Source of the DNA: Salvelinus alpinus
Taxonomy: Eukaryota > Chordata > Actinopteri > Salmoniformes > Salmonidae
Reading direction: 5' to 3'
Length of the DNA: 64,000 nucleotides
NCBI RefSeq assembly: GCF_045679555.1
Contig: NC_092091.1
Span: 70,508,517 to 70,572,516 of the forward strand
Made by a program: the position numbers and the translations under genes. Below the pieces are notes generated by a model that saw only the letters and a program-made list of their open reading frames with translations, did no database searches and had not been told where the DNA came from. Shown here one piece after another: positions 49,105 to 64,000 of this stretch (its first letter is position 1; each line of letters opens with the position of its first letter).

Positions 49105-49255
49105 ATAGCACAGGAGGCTGCTGAGGGGAGGACAGCTCATAATAACATAACATGGAAACCATGTGTTTGATATATTTGATACCAGTCCACTAATTCTGCT
49201 CCAGCCATTACCACAAGCCCGTCCTCCACAATTAAGGTGCCACCAACCTCCTTTG
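49105..49255. mobile_element. Short inverted-repeat MITE
   Basis: ACAGGAGGCTGCTGAGGGGA at the left mirrors TCCTCCACAATT...CCACCAACCTCCTTTG at the right. The centre has the palindromic CATGGAAACCATG. It is a frequent salmonid insert. Confidence 0.6.
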
Positions 49256-50265
49256 CGACATAGCTACTGTAGTAGGTCAAAGCTATGTCCCGGAAAAGCT
49301 TAGTGGAACATGGGTGGAGTGGTCATTGTGGTGCTCATGTGAATTTCTGGCTTCAGACAAATGCCTACTTCTCACTTAAAGCGTTGTTTTTTTGTTTTAG
49401 ATTTTATGTAAAAGTTTGTCACACAAAAGATAAAGACAACATGACAATGACACGCTTAGTCAAACATGTATCAGTCAATGTCCCTTTATTTACATAATTG
49501 GCTGAGTATATTATGAGAATTTGGTGAACTGATCCAAGCATATAGGTCAGTTTGAATTTCCAACAGATCAGAACCTTCATTATGGCAGATGACACAATAA
49601 TGCAACTGTGTACTGCGAAACGTTAAAAAACTACTGAGGAAGCGATCTAGTAATTCAACATAAAGCATGAACAGATGGTAATTTATGTACTGTAAACAGC
49701 CTTGTATTCCCACAAGGTTCAAATGTTTATCCATATATTGATATTGAATTATAGAAACGAACGAAAACCATACATTTTTCAACTCCAATTAATACTTAAA
49801 GTCTGAATTTACATAAACGTATAAACCACACAGCTTAATATGAGCATGAAAGTGTTCTAGAATATGTACACACGACTACATTTACAATAATACACTGGGT
49901 GAGAGCCAGAAATCGTTGATACTGTCATCGCCAGTACAACCAACTTGCACTTAATAGAACAAAGCACATAGAGAGAAATCACGGTCAATCTTAAAATTCA
50001 GAATGCATACGCCACTTCTCCAAGACCCATTTCAGAAAGTCTTGGAAATAACCCATTCAAATAAAACAAATCTTACAGTGGGAGAAATAAAAAGATAATA
50101 ATGTCTTATCATGTGAACTTGCATATGGTTGTAGCAATAGTAACATACGAGTGCCTCAGCACTAGTTTTACAGAATTTGATTTGTCTAAATAAACTGAGC
50201 AGGGTTTGGATTTTTCCTTCTCCCCATTATCATTACAGGTTGGTGTCTTCTCTTGTTGTCCCTGG

Positions 50266-50415
50266 GTCGCGTTCATTAGGGCGCAGAACAGGAAATGTTT
50301 TAAAATGCTCTGCAATGGAAAATGTAAATAATTGTTTCTTATTGGACAAGCCCTCGTAGTCCCTCTCTGTTTCAGTCAGTTTTTCCCTGTTTGGTACCTA
50401 ATGAACACGACGCAG
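50266..50415 (-). mobile_element. MITE-like inverted-repeat element in npnt 3' UTR
   Basis: The ends GGTCGCGTTCATTAGG and CCTAATGAACACGACGC are near-perfect inverted repeats about 150 bp apart. The body on the minus strand (GAGGGACTAC...GGCTTGTCCAATAAGAAA) matches the lipoxygenase 3' UTR repeat at 10925-11065. It is sense-oriented in both genes. Confidence 0.6.
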
Positions 50416-50689
50416 GTTAAAACAGTCAGACAATCTAAATGATGGATAGCAAACAATCAAATGTGGCTTCTGACTAAAATTTGAAAGCAAGATGATGAAA
50501 CATCGATGAAGGCCTTTGGGCGGTGTGGTTGTCTGGGTGGCAGTGCTCACAGGGACGTTTCCAAGGTTACCAGGGGCATGCACAGGTTAATAGTGAGGGA
50601 CCGGGTGATGAAGAGTTGGAGAGAGTGGGTAGGGGTGGTGGGGGATCACATGGCGAACCCTCTTTCTCCCCTGTGGTTTGGGGCAGTCT

Positions 50690-50865
50690 TCTTATTGGTG
50701 GACAGGTTTGATGCAGTCTAGTTATTGGTGGACAGGTTTGGTGCAGTCCTCTTGTTGGTGGACAGGTTTGGTGCAGTCTAGTTATTGGTGGACAGGTTTG
50801 GTGCAGTCCTCTTGTTGGTGGACAGGTTTGGTGCGGTCTTCTTATTGGTGGACAGGCAGAGAGAA
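50690..50865. repeat. 30-bp tandem repeat in npnt 3' UTR
   Basis: About six units of TTATTGGTGGACAGGTTTGG plus TGCAGTC-type sequence, each 30 bp, with alternating variants (TCTAGTTATTGG versus TCCTCTTGTTGG). Confidence 0.85.
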
Positions 50866-50998
50866 ATGCCCCTTCTCCCCAGAGGTGCTCTTGGACCCTC
50901 TATGGGGGTCCAATCAGAGTCTGCTCCTCCCTGGGCTCTATCTTCTCTCCACTTCTCTCTTTCTTTCTCTCTCCATCTCTGTCTCTCTGCTGTGTGTA

Positions 50999-62359
<11,361 letters not shown>

Positions 62360-62410
62360 CTAGGGGAGCAAAGAGAAAAAGAGAAATCAAGAGGTATTAG
62401 GGAAATTAAT

Positions 62411-62412
<2 letters not shown>

Positions 62413-62442
<30 letters not shown>
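62413..62442. repeat. (GT)n microsatellite
   Basis: About 30 bp of GT repeats on the other side of the same npnt exon. Confidence 0.95.
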
Positions 62443-62445
<3 letters not shown>

Positions 62446-63424
62446 TGTGTGCGCGCTACATTGACAGAGAATAAAAAAGACCTATTTTGTTGATAATGAT
62501 AGATAGTAGGGAGAAGAGCAACATCCTCTGGGATATTTGGCTGTTAATCAGCACACCTACCTGGCAGTTGAATACGTTCTCAGACAGGTTTGACCAACGC
62601 CATATATTAGCATGAATATCATTTGGATAGAGACAAAATACATGGCACCTGAATTAGAACAAAAATACACTCAAACACTGCAGTACACTGTACTACAAAC
62701 GGGTTCACATATTAGGCCCATTCTGCCTACTGTACACAACTCTGCTAATTCAGAACCTGTGATTGGTAGCCACAGAGCAAGGGGTGTGGTGGAGGTGTGT
62801 GTGTGTGTGGGGGGGGGGTCTTCAGCTGTTTCTGATGCAATGGCCGTGTAAACGCTGTGACGTGCGCACGCACACACGACCCTGGGGCCCGGCCCCTCTC
62901 TCGTGGCACTGTGACACAGCCACTACTGAAATAACCCTCAGTCTCTACTGACATAACTGTGGTCATACTGCCTTATATACTGAAATGCCAAGCCGCCCCA
63001 AAGCCTAAAAGGTCACAGGTCAAATGGAAACATGGGAGTTTGTGGGAGCTTAAGACTCACCTTACTCTATGTACAGTACTTCTTGTCTAGCTCAACGTCA
63101 CTCAAAGGTCTATTGACCAGGTTTAACTTGTCAAACATGATGTTTAGATTAAGTAGCCTATGGAAAATGATATTTTGACAATGACAAAATCTGGTAATAA
63201 CACGCATGTTATCATCAAAGAAAATAGGATTGATAAAACATAACTGCCAACACCTCAATCAGGGTATGATACACTGATACTGTTCCACAGGCACGACACT
63301 TGACCTCTGAATACTAACCCCTGGCTCTCCCACCCCACCTTGTGTCCTAGCAGTCTACTTCATTTACCCCAGTGTTAGCCGCTAGCTTGGGCCACTTCTG
63401 ACCTGAAATTGATGTAGCACGTCA
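62443..63424. other. npnt: npnt intron, right part
   Basis: No further npnt exon found. Includes a G9 run (62810-62818) and a short TG stretch near 62797. Confidence 0.55.
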
Positions 63425-63435
63425 GCCTGCCTGCC

Positions 63436-63502
<67 letters not shown>
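63425..63502. repeat. (CTGT)n tetranucleotide microsatellite
   Basis: Two CTGC units followed by about 17 CTGT units. Confidence 0.97.
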
Positions 63503-63661
63503 GGAATCAGGAAGCAGAGGACTGTGCACAGATTCCCTGGCAAGACACCAGGCTCTCCAGCAATGCCAGGCATCCAGGCCATAGACGTATCCAGGCCAAG
63601 GAGGGGGGAAAGGGGGGGGGGGGTCCTCACTAGGAGCTACATTAGCTGAGTGTGCTACTGT

Positions 63662-63851
63662 ACACTCTTAGAAAAAAAGGTGCAATCTAGAACTTAAAAG
63701 GGTTCTTCTGCTGTCCCCATAGGAGAACCCTTCGAAGAACCCATTTTGGTTCCAGGTAGAACCCTTTTGGGTTTCATTTAGAACCCTTCTGCATGGAACC
63801 CAAAAGAGTTCTACCTGGAACCAAAAAGGGTTCTCCTACGGGGACAGCCGT
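63662..63851. mobile_element. Palindromic MITE, right end missing
   Basis: ACACTCTTAGAAAAAAAGGT start, AACCCTTTTGGGTT centre, and mirrored arms (GGTTCCAGGTAGAACCC / TCTACCTGGAACCAAAAAG). The expected mirror of the first ~40 bp is absent after GGGGACAGCCG, so the element is truncated. Confidence 0.75.
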
Positions 63852-64000
63852 AAATTTTCCATACGCACAAAAATCTTATTTCTCTCAAATACTGTGCACA
63901 AATTTGTTTACATCCCTGTTAGTCAGCATTTCTCCAAGACAATCCATCCACCTGACAGGTGTGGCATTTTCACTTTTGGATGAATTGGTGCCCAAATTGA
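63852..64000. mobile_element. Probable Tc1-like terminal fragment at the window edge
   Basis: CTCAAATACTGTGCACAAAT and CCACCTGACAGGTGTGGC resemble the subterminal region of a fish Tc1-like element. It continues beyond the window. Confidence 0.45.

Larger units (their letters stand above)
49465..50998 (-). promoter_or_regulatory. npnt: npnt 3' UTR and poly(A) signal
   Basis: No coding sequence is visible for about 1.5 kb after the npnt stop. A minus-strand AATAAA (plus TTTATT at 49485-49490) is the likely poly(A) signal. Inside are a GA-rich tract just after the stop (plus CT-rich 50940-50990), a 30-bp tandem repeat (50690-50865) and an inverted-repeat MITE (50266-50415). The UTR extent is inferred from the signal position. 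Confidence 0.55.

Noticed and set aside
62443-64000. Additional npnt exons
   Set aside because: No splice-flanked frame with EGF or RGD character was found; the proline/threonine-rich linker is hard to recognise by eye, so absence is not proof.

Overview
The window is vertebrate nuclear DNA, almost certainly from a salmonid fish. The evidence is long AT-rich introns with GT..AG boundaries, no bacterial-style gene packing, and a repeat load that looks typical of Salmonidae: a tRNA-derived HpaI/SlmI-type SINE, an RSg-1-like LINE sharing its 3' tail, several Tc1-like transposon families, hAT elements, solo LTRs and long TG tracts. Repeat family names come from recall of consensus sequences, not from a search.

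Two host genes are supported. (1) A plus-strand animal lipoxygenase of the 14-exon ALOX type. Exons 2-14 lie at 20221-37024 and carry a PLAT domain, the catalytic domain and all His/Asn iron ligands. Exon 1 is not seen. Exons 8-14 occur a second time at 252-10910. (2) A minus-strand gene recognised as nephronectin (npnt). Its last four exons (62359 down to 50999) encode the end of the linker and the whole C-terminal MAM domain, followed by a roughly 1.5 kb 3' UTR. Its 5' exons lie beyond the right edge.

Layout: 1-17073 is copy A of a block; 17074-17173 is a run of exactly 100 N; 17174-26116 is unique (Tc1 and LINE debris, lipoxygenase exons 2-7); 26117-43187 is copy B of the same block (offset +26116, then +26114 after a poly-A length change). 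By eye I found only two differences between the copies in 17 kb. With the 100-N gap this looks more like an unmerged haplotype or contig overlap than an old tandem duplication. From 43188 the sequence is single again: hAT and Tc1 fragments, a young LTR element at 44997-48486 whose only ORF is a repeat-built 853-codon proline-rich protein, then npnt with a repeat-filled 8.8 kb last intron (34-unit minisatellite, nested hAT in a second minisatellite, three abutting Tc1 elements).

The two host genes have no evident functional link. The lipoxygenase would oxygenate polyunsaturated fatty acids; nephronectin is an extracellular matrix ligand. The rest of the window is mobile DNA, and several insertions can be dated relative to each other by nesting and target-site duplications.
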